A stretch of 64,000 bases of DNA. Source: Chloroflexota bacterium. GTDB taxonomy: Bacteria; Chloroflexota; UBA11872; VXOZ01. Below are positions 27,620-37,636 of the stretch, piece after piece. A model generated the notes under the pieces. That model was not told the origin of the DNA, searched no databases, and saw only the letters and a list, made by a program, of their open reading frames with translations. The DNA is taken from assembly GCA_026710945.1 (NCBI GenBank), contig JAPOQA010000016.1, positions 56,051 through 120,050 of the forward strand. Direction: 5' to 3'. A program made the translations under genes and the position numbers. The first letter of the stretch is position 1, and each line of letters starts with the position of its first letter.

Positions 27620-27982
27620 ATGGACATCCGCTTCGAAGGCGAGGGGCCATTCTATGCAATCGGTGTCGTAGCTGAAGTGCTGCGTGTCCATCCCCAAACG
27701 CTGCGACACTACGAGCGTCTCGGATTGGTCAAGCCTCGTCGCTCGAAGGGCAATGTACGGCTGTACTCACACGCCGACTTGGAGAGAATGGAGCAGATCC
27801 AGCGCCTCGTAAATGACCTTGGCGTTAATCTCGCCGGGGTAGAGGTAATCCTCAATATCACCGAGCGCATGGAAAGACTCCAGCAAGAAATGGATGAGAA
27901 ACTCGCCGCACAGCGAGAACAGTATGAAGCAGAGATTGCTCGGCTCAAGGGTTTGTTGCAACGAGTGACGCAAAACTACTAG
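27620..27982 (+). CDS. hspR: HspR-type MerR-family heat-shock repressor
   Basis: The 120-residue protein is read from ATG 27620, which has GAGGG upstream; the longer frame from 27575 adds 15 residues without support. The MerR helix-turn-helix lies at about 10-75: YAIGVVAEVLRVHPQTLRHY, then ERLGLVKPRRSKGNVRLYS, the pattern of HspR. A coiled coil follows (MERLQQEMDEKLAAQREQY) instead of an effector-binding domain. HspR represses dnaK, clp and lon genes by binding HAIR sites with DnaK as co-repressor. It is in the operon it is predicted to regulate. Confidence 0.88.
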   Translation: MDIRFEGEGPFYAIGVVAEVLRVHPQTLRHYERLGLVKPRRSKGNVRLYSHADLERMEQIQRLVNDLGVNLAGVEVILNITERMERLQQEMDEKLAAQREQYEAEIARLKGLLQRVTQNY

Positions 27983-28018
27983 AAGCAACGAGGCAAAGAG
28001 CTAAACTCCCCTGTGACG

Positions 28019-28044
28019 GCGCCTGTTTTCCTATAAAAAGGCGC
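28019..28044 (+). promoter_or_regulatory. hairpin between hspR and clpC
   Basis: GCGCCT (28019-28024) pairs with AGGCGC (28039-28044), and TTTT and AAAA inside the loop can extend the stem. It lies in the 132-bp gap before clpC. It could act as a partial terminator or RNA-stability element that lowers clpC expression relative to the upstream genes. Confidence 0.35.
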
Positions 28045-28114
28045 AAGCAATCCTCGGAGAGAACTATCGCTTCCCAATTCAATTGAGGAGGCGGAACGAA
28101 AAGGACGATGGATC

Positions 28115-30598
28115 ATGGCGTGGAATAGCCGTTTCACTACAAAGGCGCAAGAAGCACTTGCAAAAGCCCAAGAGACAATGCTCCAGCATAACCACAATCA
28201 GCTTGACACTGAACACATCATGCTGGCGCTTCTCAGCCAACAAGACGGCCTCGTACCCCAGATGCTGGGCACGTTAGGTGTGGATGTCGCGCAACTTGAG
28301 CAAGGCTTGGAAATGTCGTTGCGGCCGCGGCCGCACGTGTCATTCGGGCAGGGTGGACAAGCGCAGTACTATCTGACGCCGCGTGCCCAGCGCGTGCTTG
28401 AGGTGGCTGAGAAGGAAGCAGTCCGCCTCAAAGATGAATACGTCGGGACCGAGCATCTCTTGATCGCGATATCCGGCATTGAGGAGGGAGATGCCTACCG
28501 CATCTTGCGGGAAGCCGGCATCGATCGCGAGAAAATCTATCAGGCAATGGTGAAGGTTCGCGGCTCTCATCGGGTTACAGATCCCGAGGCAGAGTCTAAG
28601 TACCGTATGCTCGAACGCTATGGCTTGGACCTGACACAATTTGCGCGGGATGAAAACCTCGATCCCGTCATTGGCAGGGATGAAGAGATTCGTCGCGTGA
28701 TGCAGGTCCTTTCGCGGCGCACCAAGAATAACCCCGTTCTCATGGGGGAGCCCGGCGTCGGCAAGACGGCAATTGTCGAAGGGCTGGCCCAACGCATCGT
28801 AAACGGAGACGTCCCGGAGCAATTGCGGGATAAACGTGTCATCGCTTTGGACATGGCCGCGCTGCTCGCAGGCGCGAAGTTTCGAGGCGAGTTCGAAGAA
28901 CGTCTCAAAGGTGTCGTCGATGAAGTGCAGAAGACCAAGCGCGAGGTCATCCTGTTCATCGACGAACTTCACACCGTGGTCGGCGCGGGCAGTGCTGAAG
29001 GCGCTATTGACGCGGCAAACATCCTCAAGCCCACTTTAGCGCGGGGTGAACTGCAGGTTGTCGGCGCGACGACCTTGGATGAGTACCGTCGCCATATCGA
29101 AAAAGACTCCGCTCTCGAGCGGCGCTTCCAGCCGGTCTATGTTGAAGAACCTTCTGTTGAGGACACAATCGCGATCTTGCAGGGCCTACGCGACAAGTAC
29201 GAAGAACACCACGGGCTGAGAGTGGAAGATAGCGCATTGACCGCTGCGGCGAAGCTATCGCATCGGTACCTCACTGAACGTTTCTTGCCGGACAAAGCGA
29301 TCGACCTCATTGACGAAGCGGCGGCAAAAGTGCGCATGGAAATCTTCAGCATGCCGGCAGATATCAAGGAGCTGGAGAATAGACTGAAGCAGTGTGAACA
29401 GGAAGAGGAAACGGCCTGGCAGAATCGGGACTACGAGAAGGCTGCCAACTATCGTACTGAGCACCTGCGGCAGCGAGAAGCATACGAGTCGGCTCGCAAA
29501 GAGTGGCTCGGCAGCCGGGCAATACGCGATGACGTTGGCGCAAAAGACGTCGCAGAGGTGCTGGCAAAGTGGACGGGAATCCCGGTGGCCCAGCTCTTTC
29601 AGGAGGAAACAGAAAAACTCCTGCAGATGGAACAGGAGCTCCACACGCGCATCGTCAATCAGGAAGAGGCGATCGTGGCCGTATCCGAAGCAATTCGTCG
29701 TTCTCGCTCCGGCTTGGCGAATCCCAAGCGTCCTATCGGAAGCTTTCTCTTTGTGGGCCCCACGGGGGTTGGCAAGACCGAACTCGCCCGCGCGCTCGCC
29801 GAATTCATGTTTGATGATGAAGACGCCTTGGTGCGCATCGACATGTCGGAGTATCGGGAGCGCCACAGTGTGAGCCGCCTCATTGGCGCGCCTCCGGGCT
29901 ATGTTGGCTTTGAAGAGGGCGGGCAACTGACGGAAGCGGTCCGACGGCGTCCCTACCGGGTGGTGCTCTTCGATGAGATTGAGAAGGCCCACACCGACGT
30001 CTACAATACCTTGCTGCAAGTTATGGAAGATGGGCGCTTGACGGACGGCCACGGGCATGTTGTCGACTTCCGCAACACCGTTATCATTATGACGTCCAAC
30101 GTCGGTGCGAATTTGCTCAGCACCAACGGAGTGCTGGGCTTCCAACCCGGCGGCAAAGACGAGGAACGGGAAGACTTTGCATCCATCAAGGCGAAGCTGC
30201 ACAGAGAGCTCAGGCAGACGTTCCGGCCCGAGTTCCTCAATCGTATCGATGAGATTATTGTCTTCCACTACTTGAATAAGCTGCAGTTGCGGGAAGTAGT
30301 CGAGCGTATGCTCATTGAAATTCGCCAGCGCTTGGATGAACGCGATGTCACACTGGACGTGAGCCCGGCTGCCAAAGACCTACTGGTTGAGAATGGGTAC
30401 GATCACGATTATGGTGCCCGGCCCTTGCGCAGGTATGTGCAGCGCGAAATCGAAAACAAGCTGGCCAAGATGCTACTCAACGGCGAGCTCGTTGAAGGCT
30501 CTGTTGTAATCGTGAATGTACAGGGAGAGAGTCTCCATTTTGCAGCGCAGCCGCGACTAGCTCATTCAGAGAATGCCGTCGAAGCCGTGGTTTCTTAA
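28115..30598 (+). CDS. clpC: Clp AAA+ unfoldase, ClpC-like (annotators may call it ClpB)
   Basis: The 827-residue protein has a Clp N-domain ([29 protein letters not shown]) and two AAA+ modules with Walker [14 protein letters not shown] and [14 protein letters not shown]. The middle insert is short and carries an UVR-like stretch ([20 protein letters not shown]), as in ClpC, rather than the long coiled coil of ClpB. A LGF tripeptide in the second module matches the ClpP-docking loop. It is therefore likely to feed ClpP, which is not in the window. It follows hspR in the position often held by clpB, so heat-shock control is likely. Confidence 0.88.
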   Translation: MAWNSRFTTKAQEALAKAQETMLQHNHNQLDTEHIMLALLSQQDGLVPQMLGTLGVDVAQLEQGLEMSLRPRPHVSFGQGGQAQYYLTPRAQRVLEVAEKEAVRLKDEYVGTEHLLIAISGIEEGDAYRILREAGIDREKIYQAMVKVRGSHRVTDPEAESKYRMLERYGLDLTQFARDENLDPVIGRDEEIRRVMQVLSRRTKNNPVLMGEPGVGKTAIVEGLAQRIVNGDVPEQLRDKRVIALDMAALLAGAKFRGEFEERLKGVVDEVQKTKREVILFIDELHTVVGAGSAEGAIDAANILKPTLARGELQVVGATTLDEYRRHIEKDSALERRFQPVYVEEPSVEDTIAILQGLRDKYEEHHGLRVEDSALTAAAKLSHRYLTERFLPDKAIDLIDEAAAKVRMEIFSMPADIKELENRLKQCEQEEETAWQNRDYEKAANYRTEHLRQREAYESARKEWLGSRAIRDDVGAKDVAEVLAKWTGIPVAQLFQEETEKLLQMEQELHTRIVNQEEAIVAVSEAIRRSRSGLANPKRPIGSFLFVGPTGVGKTELARALAEFMFDDEDALVRIDMSEYRERHSVSRLIGAPPGYVGFEEGGQLTEAVRRRPYRVVLFDEIEKAHTDVYNTLLQVMEDGRLTDGHGHVVDFRNTVIIMTSNVGANLLSTNGVLGFQPGGKDEEREDFASIKAKLHRELRQTFRPEFLNRIDEIIVFHYLNKLQLREVVERMLIEIRQRLDERDVTLDVSPAAKDLLVENGYDHDYGARPLRRYVQREIENKLAKMLLNGELVEGSVVIVNVQGESLHFAAQPRLAHSENAVEAVVS

Positions 30599-30649
30599 TA
30601 GGCCTACCATTTCATCAAATGCCATGGTGCTTGCATGAGACGTGAAAGC

Positions 30650-30719
30650 GAGGTGTACCGAGCACTGCCCCGTAGCTGTGGCTACCGGGGCAGCGGCAGT
30701 AATGCGCTGCCGGTACCTC
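30650..30719 (+). other. candidate structured RNA or complex terminator
   Basis: Two hairpins are enclosed by an outer stem: GAGGTGTACCG (30650-30660) pairs with CGGTACCTC (30711-30719). Inside lie CTGCCCCGTAGC/GCTACCGGGGCAG (30665-30693) and CGGCAG/CTGCCG. It lies in the 331-bp gap between clpC and aspS, which has no other feature except the aspS ribosome site. There is no T-run after the last stem. It could end the heat-shock transcript or be part of the aspS leader. Confidence 0.35.
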
Positions 30720-30929
30720 CGCCGGACGGATACGTGTGCGGCTTGGCTGCATGTGGCGTAAACCCGGTTAGGTGACAGAGATTTCATCCGCTAGATGTGC
30801 AAGCCTGCCGGCCGTCTCTGCATTCGCACTGCTTACCCGCTTGGGCCGGGCGGAAATACAACTTTGAGAACTACCAGGGTTGTCTCTGAATGAGGCAGCC
30901 CCTTTACCCTTACCAAGGAGCATACTTTC

Positions 30930-32714
30930 GTGAGTAAACCATGGAAACGCACCCATACGTGTGGCGAGTTACGGGAAGAACACGTCGCGCAGACGGTTAC
31001 GTTGAACGGGTGGGTGCATCGGCGCCGGGATCACGGCGGCGTGGTGTTTATAGACGTTCGTGATCGCTACGGCATCACCCAGGTTGTCATAGACCCGCAA
31101 GCATCGGCTGACGTTCAATCGATCGTCTCCAGAGTCCGCAATGAGTTCGTGCTCAGTCTCAATGGCGCGGTGCAGATGCGTCCCGATGGCACGCGAAATC
31201 CTGCATTGCCGACCGGTGACATCGAGGTGCACGCTACCGACGTTCAAATCCTATCCGCAACCCAGACTCCCCCGTTCGACCTCAATAACCCTGACCTGGA
31301 GGTGGATGAGGCAATTCGGTTGCGCTACCGCTACCTGGACCTGCGCCGTGAAGAGATGCAGCGCACAATGAAACTGCGGCATCAACTCATCAAGGCTATC
31401 CGTGACTTTATGGATGCCGAGGGCTTCTGGGAAATTGAGACACCAATTCTGCTCAAGAGCACCCCGGAAGGCGCGCGCGACTACCTGGTACCTAGTCGCG
31501 TTCATCCAGGCAGGTTCTACGCATTGCCGCAATCACCCCAGCAACTCAAGCAACTGCTTATGGTTTCCGGGATGGACCGCTACTTTCAGATCGCGCGCTG
31601 CTTTCGGGATGAAGACCCGCGGGCAGATCGCCAACCTGAGTTTACTCAGCTTGACATAGAGATGTCATTTGTTGATCGCGATGACGTGATGGGTTTGATC
31701 GAGCGTCTCTATTTGGAACTCGCCGACACACTCAGCGCAAAGACGGTTCAACAGCGGCCCGTTCCCCGCATTCCTTTCGCGGAGGCGATGGAGAAGTACG
31801 GCACTGACTGCCCCGACCTGCGCTTTGGCCTGGAGCTCGTCGATGTCTCCAATCTCGCAAAAAACACGGACTTCCGTGTGTTCAAGGACGTGCTAGCAAA
31901 AGGCGGCATTGTAAAGGGCGTGCGCGCGCCCGGCTGCGCGCACTACTCGCGCAAGCAAGTGGATGAGCTCACGAACATCGTCCGCTCACTGGGCGGCAAA
32001 GGGCTTGTCACCATAGCAGTTGAAGACTCCGGCCTGCGCTCGCCGGTACTGCAGCATCTTGGCGAGGAGGCAACGGCACAAATTGCCGCGGCGCTTGCCG
32101 CGGAAGCTGGCGACCTGGTGCTAATTGTGGCGGACCAGCCGGATGTAGCGAACGCCGTGCTCGCCCGATTGCGACTTGAAATTGGAGACCGTCTTGGCCT
32201 CCGCGATCCAAGTAAGCTCGCCTTCTGCTGGATCGTGGACTTCCCTCTGTTCGAATGGGATGAAGATGAAGGCCGCTGGAGCTTTGTCCACAATCCCTTC
32301 TGTGGACCGTTCCCGGAGGATGAAGATCTCGTCACGGCCGACCCCGGTAGCGCCCGGTCGCTGCAATATGACCTGGTGTGCAACGGGTGGGAAGTCGGCG
32401 GCGGCAGCGTTCGTGCGCACAAGCGAGACCTCCTGGAGCAGATCTGGCTGACTATGGGATATACCAAAGAGCAGATCCACGAGCAGATCGGACACATGCT
32501 TGAAGCGTTTTCATATGGCGTGCCTCCCCACGGCGGCATCGCCATGGGCCTCGACCGCACGATCGCAATATTCGGTGATGTGGAGAGCATTCGTGAGACG
32601 ATTGCTTTCCCCAAGAACCAGCAGGCGGTAGATCTCATGACGCAGGCGCCGTCGCCTGTATCCGAGGCTCAGTTGGTAGAGGTTAACTTGGCATTGCGCC
32701 AAAGCAAGGAATAG
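30930..32714 (+). CDS. aspS: aspartyl-tRNA synthetase
   Basis: The 594-residue protein starts at GTG 30930, preceded by AAGGAG at a good distance. It has an OB-fold anticodon domain (VTLNGWVHRRRDHGGVVFID) and the class II catalytic domain with motif 2 FQIARCFRDEDPRADRQPEF and motif 3 GIAMGLDRTIAIFG. The bacterial GAD insertion lies between. It attaches aspartate to tRNA-Asp; whether it also charges tRNA-Asn cannot be told. A strong hairpin terminator follows. It has no evident T-box. Confidence 0.97.
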   Translation: MSKPWKRTHTCGELREEHVAQTVTLNGWVHRRRDHGGVVFIDVRDRYGITQVVIDPQASADVQSIVSRVRNEFVLSLNGAVQMRPDGTRNPALPTGDIEVHATDVQILSATQTPPFDLNNPDLEVDEAIRLRYRYLDLRREEMQRTMKLRHQLIKAIRDFMDAEGFWEIETPILLKSTPEGARDYLVPSRVHPGRFYALPQSPQQLKQLLMVSGMDRYFQIARCFRDEDPRADRQPEFTQLDIEMSFVDRDDVMGLIERLYLELADTLSAKTVQQRPVPRIPFAEAMEKYGTDCPDLRFGLELVDVSNLAKNTDFRVFKDVLAKGGIVKGVRAPGCAHYSRKQVDELTNIVRSLGGKGLVTIAVEDSGLRSPVLQHLGEEATAQIAAALAAEAGDLVLIVADQPDVANAVLARLRLEIGDRLGLRDPSKLAFCWIVDFPLFEWDEDEGRWSFVHNPFCGPFPEDEDLVTADPGSARSLQYDLVCNGWEVGGGSVRAHKRDLLEQIWLTMGYTKEQIHEQIGHMLEAFSYGVPPHGGIAMGLDRTIAIFGDVESIRETIAFPKNQQAVDLMTQAPSPVSEAQLVEVNLALRQSKE

Positions 32715-32738
32715 CTACTCTTACAAAACGTGCAGGCA

Positions 32739-32779
32739 GAGAAACGCCGCTACAAGGATTACACGTAGAGGCGTTTCTC
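32739..32779 (+). terminator. intrinsic terminator after aspS
   Basis: GAGAAACGCC (32739-32748) pairs with GGCGTTTCTC (32770-32779), extended inside the loop by CTAC/GTAG, and is followed by GTTTAAT. It lies 24 bp after the aspS stop codon. Confidence 0.8.
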
Positions 32780-32946
32780 GTTTAATCGAGACTGGGGAGA
32801 CATGCTAAGACCTTCCCTGCCGGGAAGTGCAACCTTATCCTGGATTCCGTGCAAGTTCTTTGGTAGGCTAACTGCAATAGCATGGGTTATTGAAACAGCC
32901 GCAACCGTCCCCAAACCAGCAGTTGCCAACGTATGGAGGCACGCAC

Positions 32947-33771
32947 ATGAAAATTTACATAATGACAGACATGGAAGCGGTTGCAGGTGTTGTCGATTCA
33001 GACAACTATTGCAACAAGAGTTCCCGCTACTATGAGCGAGGCCGGGAACTCACAACACTTGAAACCAACGCCGCAATCGAGGCGTGTCTTGAAGCAGGTG
33101 CTACTGAAATCCTCGTCGTGGACGGGCACGGTCACGAAGCTATCGACCCGATTCTGCTGCACCCGGAGGCCAAGCTCCTCGCAGGTCGACCCATCGGCTA
33201 CCCCTTTGGGTGCGACGATAGCTTTGACGCCGCGCTCAGCATTGGACAACATGCCAAGTCAAACACCGACGGCGGTCATCTTGCCCATACCGGCTCGTTC
33301 AATGTTGAAGAGCTCACCATCAATGGGGTTTCCGTTGGCGAAATGGGGTGCAACTTTCTTTTTGCTTCTTACTTTGGCGTGCCGTCTATCTTCTTGAGCG
33401 GAGATCAAGCGGCCGCTGACGAAGCCAAAGCGCTTGTGCCCAACATTGAAACCGCTGCTGTGAAGGCGGGACTGCAGCGGGGTCCTGCGGCAGGAATTTC
33501 CAGCGATGACAATAGAAAGTTCAACGGCGCGGCAATCCACCTTCATCCAACGAAGGCTCGCAAGCTCATCAAAGCAGGCGTGCAGCGCGCGCTGGCAAAT
33601 CGGAGTGCGATCAAGCCGTTCTGGCTGGAACCGCCATACGAGCTTCTCAGCGTGTCGCGTCCTGACAATGGTGTGCCGGCCAGAACGGCACGCGCGACTG
33701 CTGACGACCTCCTTGAATTACTCAGGGCGCCGCGAACCTACGTCGAATCTCACGCTGTGCCGGCGCGTTAA
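32947..33771 (+). CDS. M55 family D-aminopeptidase (DppA-like)
   Basis: The 274-residue protein is read from ATG 32947, which has GGAGG at the right distance; the upstream in-frame start at 32890 is not supported. It opens KIYIMTDMEAVAGV with Asp8 and Glu10, then VVDGHGHEAID (His61/His63), GQHA (His102) and GVSVGEMG (Glu132). These match the zinc-ligand pattern of the DppA family, which cleaves D-amino-acid peptides from cell-wall turnover. The gene stands alone between aspS and the two-component system. The substrate is inferred from the family. Confidence 0.88.
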   Translation: MKIYIMTDMEAVAGVVDSDNYCNKSSRYYERGRELTTLETNAAIEACLEAGATEILVVDGHGHEAIDPILLHPEAKLLAGRPIGYPFGCDDSFDAALSIGQHAKSNTDGGHLAHTGSFNVEELTINGVSVGEMGCNFLFASYFGVPSIFLSGDQAAADEAKALVPNIETAAVKAGLQRGPAAGISSDDNRKFNGAAIHLHPTKARKLIKAGVQRALANRSAIKPFWLEPPYELLSVSRPDNGVPARTARATADDLLELLRAPRTYVESHAVPAR

Positions 33772-33914
33772 GCCAAGTCCGGTCGCTCCGCAATTCAGGT
33801 TTTGAATGAACAGGAAAAAGAACTCGATAGCTTCTCGCGAAGGACCAGGCGCGAAACCTGAAATCCTTTACACAATATAGGGCATTCAATAGGTGCTGTG
33901 CTCAGGCCGTGCGA

Positions 33915-33940
33915 CCGCAGCGATCTACCTGCGGTACAAT
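33915..33940 (+). promoter_or_regulatory. palindrome next to a -10-like box upstream of the response regulator
   Basis: CCGCAG and CTGCGG (33915-33920 and 33929-33934) form an inverted repeat with an 8-bp spacer, abutting TACAAT (33935-33940). No good -35 box is seen. It lies about 105 bp upstream of the response regulator gene and might be its operator. Confidence 0.3.
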
Positions 33941-34045
33941 TGGGAATTGAGAGCACGATAGAGAGACAGCAAGATCCGGTTGGCTCTTGGTAGCATCCGG
34001 AGTTCCAGTGGCACAAGTAGAATTGACGAACTGGGATAAGGTTGC

Positions 34046-34714
34046 ATGCAAATCCTTGTCGTAGACGACGACCAGAAGATCACTGCACTTCTTTACCGAG
34101 CACTTTCCCACCAAGGATACGAGGTTGAGATTGCTCACGATGGCTTTCAAGCACTCTCACTGGTGTCGCAGAATCAGCCTGATCTGATTGTCCTTGACAT
34201 TCTTATGCCGGGCCTCGACGGCTTGCGCGTATGCAAACGCATTCGCCAGGAAAGCGCCGTGCCCATACTCATGCTCACTGCCAAGGATGAGTTGTCCGAC
34301 CGTGTCGTGGGTTTGGATAGCGGCGCGGATGACTACTTGGTCAAGCCATTTGAGCTAGAAGAGCTCTTCGCCCGCATTCGCGCCCTGCTGCGCCGCAGTA
34401 CTTCCGCGGAAGACGAAGTGCTTCACTTCGCAGACCTCACGCTCGATACCGCCGGCCGGCGTGCGCAGCGCAGCAATAAGACGTTCGACCTGACTGCTAC
34501 AGAATATGAACTCCTCCTCCTCTTCATGCAGAATCCGCGACGTGTGCTGCCACGGCACTACATCATGGAGAAAGTATGGGGCTACGACTTTGAGGGAGAG
34601 TCTAATGTCTTGGAAGTATATGTCGGCTACCTGCGGCAAAAGCTCGAGGCGGACGGAGGCTCCCGCATTATCTATACGGTGCGCGGTGTCGGATACGTAC
34701 TACGCGAGACATAA
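34046..34714 (+). CDS. OmpR/PhoB-type response regulator
   Basis: The 222-residue protein has a receiver domain with acidic pocket VVDDD (residues 5-9), phosphoacceptor Asp51 in LIVLDILMPG, Thr/Ser in LMLTAKD, and Lys in YLVKPFE. A winged helix-turn-helix follows from about 125 (FDLTATEYELLLLFMQNPRR, IYTVRGVGYVLR). It would be phosphorylated by the sensor kinase whose gene starts 3 bp later and bind DNA as a dimer. The nearby HtrA protease and membrane-protein genes suggest envelope stress as the signal. The regulon itself is not known. Confidence 0.93.
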   Translation: MQILVVDDDQKITALLYRALSHQGYEVEIAHDGFQALSLVSQNQPDLIVLDILMPGLDGLRVCKRIRQESAVPILMLTAKDELSDRVVGLDSGADDYLVKPFELEELFARIRALLRRSTSAEDEVLHFADLTLDTAGRRAQRSNKTFDLTATEYELLLLFMQNPRRVLPRHYIMEKVWGYDFEGESNVLEVYVGYLRQKLEADGGSRIIYTVRGVGYVLRET

Positions 34715-34717
34715 CTC

Positions 34718-36229
34718 ATGTCATTGCGTCTCCGCCTTACGTTCCTGGCAGGGAGCGTACTTGCAATTACGCTCGTTGTTTACTATGCCCTGACGTACAT
34801 TCTCATTTCTCGCGCGATCTATGGCGAGATCGATCAAGCCCTCGAAACTCAGACGCGTGAGGCACTACTCTTTACGCAAACGCGCTCCACCCAGCAAGGT
34901 TTGCAAATCGTGCTGCGGCCGGAATACAGCGACGCATTCGCTCATTCCGGCATATTCTTACAGGTGGTTGGCAGCGACGGCAAGGTCCTCTCTCGGTCCA
35001 CAAACCTTAGCGATGAGCAGCTCCCAAGTGGCAACGACGTTTTGGAACGAGCTCGCAAGGGTCAGCCTTTCATCGAAACTGCATCAATTCGTGGGACTCC
35101 CCTGCGCATTTACCACCACCCCTATGTCGTCCAAGGGCGGCTGGTCAGCATGCTCCAGCTCGCCCGTTCGCTTACCGACGTGGAAACGAGTTTGCGCGAA
35201 CTGCGCCTGATCATCCTCGTTGGTGGCGGCGCCAGCATTATCGCGGCAATGGGCTTGGCATACCTCATTGCGCACGCTGGCCTGCTGCCATTAGAACGCC
35301 TCGCGCAGGCTGCCCAGGTGATTGGGCAGACGCAAGACCTCAGTAAACGGGTGCCGCAAGCCGGCGCACGTGATGAAGTAGGCCGACTTGCGGAAACCTT
35401 CAACACCATGCTTGACCGACTTCAGAGCAGCTACGCTCGGGTAGCTGAGGCGCTTGCGGCCCAGCGGCGCCTCGTGGCCGACGCCTCGCACGAACTCCGG
35501 ACTCCTTTGACGGTGATTCGCGGCAATGTGGCGCTGCTGCGGGATATACCAGATCTCTCGGATGAGGAACGCACGGCCGCGCTCAACGACATAGCGGTAG
35601 AGTCGGAACGCATGAGCCGTCTGGTTTCAGACATGCTGGCCTTGGCACGGGCCGATGCCGGACAGACCGTGCGGCGCGAACGGGTGGACATAAATGAGAT
35701 TGCTGCGGACGTTTGTCGTCAGGCGCCGTACTTCAACGCCATGGTAGCAGTTCGATTGAACGCGACCGGTGAAGATGTCTGCATAATGGGTGACCCGGAC
35801 TTGCTCCGCCAATTGGTGCTCATCTTGCTTGATAATGCACTAAAGTACACACCGGCAGGAGGCACGGTCACCATCGACACAGCGAGCGAATTGCACGCGG
35901 TGCGTCTAATTGTGAAAGACACCGGCATCGGCATGCGAGAGTCGGACATCGCCAGCGCATTCGACCGCTTTTTCCAGGCGGACAGTACCCGCCACTCAGG
36001 CGGGTTTGGACTGGGACTCTCTATCGCAAAATGGATTGTGGAGGCCCATGGTGCTAGACTTGACATAAAGAGTGCGCCGGATCAGGGAACTACCGTAACG
36101 GTCAGATTGCCTCGCAACATGTCGGTCTTGGGTGGGGAAGTATCCGCGCCGATGAAGGCTGAAACGGAAGCAGACGATAAGAACGGTGCGCACAGTGAGC
36201 ATTCGCCACGCCGCGAACCAACGAAGTAA
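34718..36229 (+). CDS. HAMP-containing sensor histidine kinase
   Basis: The 503-residue protein has a first membrane segment at about 8-30, an extracytoplasmic sensing region of about 130 residues, a second membrane segment near 168-190 (LIILVGGGASIIAAMGLA), and a HAMP linker. The HisKA domain has the phosphoacceptor His258 in ADASHELRTPLTV. The HATPase domain shows LILLDNALKYTPAG, VKDTGIGMRESD and GFGLGLSIAKWI. It senses a signal outside the membrane and phosphorylates the adjacent response regulator. A short charged C-terminal tail follows. Confidence 0.93.
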   Translation: MSLRLRLTFLAGSVLAITLVVYYALTYILISRAIYGEIDQALETQTREALLFTQTRSTQQGLQIVLRPEYSDAFAHSGIFLQVVGSDGKVLSRSTNLSDEQLPSGNDVLERARKGQPFIETASIRGTPLRIYHHPYVVQGRLVSMLQLARSLTDVETSLRELRLIILVGGGASIIAAMGLAYLIAHAGLLPLERLAQAAQVIGQTQDLSKRVPQAGARDEVGRLAETFNTMLDRLQSSYARVAEALAAQRRLVADASHELRTPLTVIRGNVALLRDIPDLSDEERTAALNDIAVESERMSRLVSDMLALARADAGQTVRRERVDINEIAADVCRQAPYFNAMVAVRLNATGEDVCIMGDPDLLRQLVLILLDNALKYTPAGGTVTIDTASELHAVRLIVKDTGIGMRESDIASAFDRFFQADSTRHSGGFGLGLSIAKWIVEAHGARLDIKSAPDQGTTVTVRLPRNMSVLGGEVSAPMKAETEADDKNGAHSEHSPRREPTK

Positions 36230-36341
36230 CTCCCCAGCGAGCTGTTTGCATTCCACTTTCAACAGTTAGCCTATCAGGAAATACTTAACTAGCTCCGATA
36301 TAATTGAGTGAGAAGATGCATTATGCCAAGGAGGCACGGCG

Positions 36342-37508
36342 ATGGCTATGTCTTCGTTCCCCGATGATTCGAGAGACGAGGCTCATGACGATGGCACGCG
36401 GGGTCCGAGAGGACTGGCTGGCGTTGTCATCTTTTGTGCGGTAGTCTCCATGCTAACGGGAATAGTTGCCGGAGGTCTCACGGCTTGGCTAATCTTGCGC
36501 AATGCGCAATCTGACCTAGCACCGGTTTCACAGACACCGCAAATCACTTACGTAGAAGGGGCAGAGGCAAACGCTGCCGCAGTCTATCAGGCGGTTGCTC
36601 CGAGTGTAGTTACCGTTTTGATCTTGGATGAGAATGAAGACGGATCCCGCAGGTTTGGCGGAGGAACCGGCATCATCGTGGATGGAGAAGGCCACATCCT
36701 CACGAACAATCACGTCATCAGCGAGGCCGATAGAGTGCGGGTGCAGTTACTCGACGGGAGCACCCTATTTGCAGAAGTCGTTGGCAGTGATCCAGGGACG
36801 GACCTCGCCATCATTCAGGCAGAGTTTCCGCCAGGAGCCCTGCCGATTGCACGGTTCGGTGATTCACGGGCGGTAAAGCCGGGGGACCCAGTCTTCGCAA
36901 TCGGTGCGCCATATGGATTCGGCCACAGCATCACGGCGGGAATCGTGAGCGCAGTGGGAAGAACCTACCCCGAAAGGGGACGCCAACTCGGCGGTCTCAT
37001 ACAGAGCGACACTGAAATCAACCCCGGCAATTCCGGCGGACCGCTCCTCAATGTCAATGGCGAGGTGATCGGCATTACGACAGCCATTCAAACGAACAAT
37101 GAGCGCTTTCAGGGAATCGGCTTGAGCATTCCGTCGAATTTGGTGCAGCAGCTCTTGCCACGACTGATACGCGGTGAGGTGATCCGTCGCGCATTCTTGG
37201 GCGTAAGCATGGCCACAATTACGCCGCAGGTCGCTCGCGACAGAAATCTCGACATCCTAAACGGCGTTTGGGTTCGAGGTGTAACGCCGGGCGGACCGGC
37301 ACAAGAGGCAGGTATGCGTGGCGCGGTGGGGAATCCCCGCAATGCGGATATCATCACAGCCATCGACGGCGTTCCGATGAAAACTGTAGACGACCTCATC
37401 GCCTATATCCAATCAAAGAGTGTTGGTGACGAAATCACGATTACGACACACCGCAACGGTGAGAACTTGGAATTCACCGCGAAACTCGGCGCTTGGCCGG
37501 AGAACTAG
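36342..37508 (+). CDS. membrane-anchored HtrA/DegP-like S1C serine protease with PDZ domain
   Basis: The 388-residue protein has AAGGAGG upstream of its ATG. A single N-terminal membrane segment lies at about 25-52. The trypsin-like domain carries the triad His124 (LTNNHVIS), Asp154 (GTDLAII) and Ser231 (GNSGGPLLN). One PDZ domain follows from about 285 (RGVTPGGPAQEAGM). It degrades misfolded envelope proteins outside the cytoplasmic membrane. A TATAAT box lies at 36299-36304 without a clear -35. It follows the two-component genes by 112 bp. Confidence 0.93.
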   Translation: MAMSSFPDDSRDEAHDDGTRGPRGLAGVVIFCAVVSMLTGIVAGGLTAWLILRNAQSDLAPVSQTPQITYVEGAEANAAAVYQAVAPSVVTVLILDENEDGSRRFGGGTGIIVDGEGHILTNNHVISEADRVRVQLLDGSTLFAEVVGSDPGTDLAIIQAEFPPGALPIARFGDSRAVKPGDPVFAIGAPYGFGHSITAGIVSAVGRTYPERGRQLGGLIQSDTEINPGNSGGPLLNVNGEVIGITTAIQTNNERFQGIGLSIPSNLVQQLLPRLIRGEVIRRAFLGVSMATITPQVARDRNLDILNGVWVRGVTPGGPAQEAGMRGAVGNPRNADIITAIDGVPMKTVDDLIAYIQSKSVGDEITITTHRNGENLEFTAKLGAWPEN

Positions 37509-37636
37509 CTGCAGCTTTTGGTGGTTCCCTTACGCTAGCAATCGCTGTCGGCAGAAATTGAAGGCTTGACCGGTACTTATTGGTCGGGTATGATGGCCGT
37601 AGAGGCAATTCTGTGGCTCGCTCCGGAGAAGCTTCG

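Noticed and set aside
29255..30268. 337-codon minus-strand frame within clpC
   Set aside because: It is antisense to conserved AAA+ coding sequence and lacks any domain.
30599..30929. T-box leader before aspS
   Set aside because: GAGGTGTACCG resembles part of a T-box sequence, but there is not enough space for stem I, and the conserved core is not matched.
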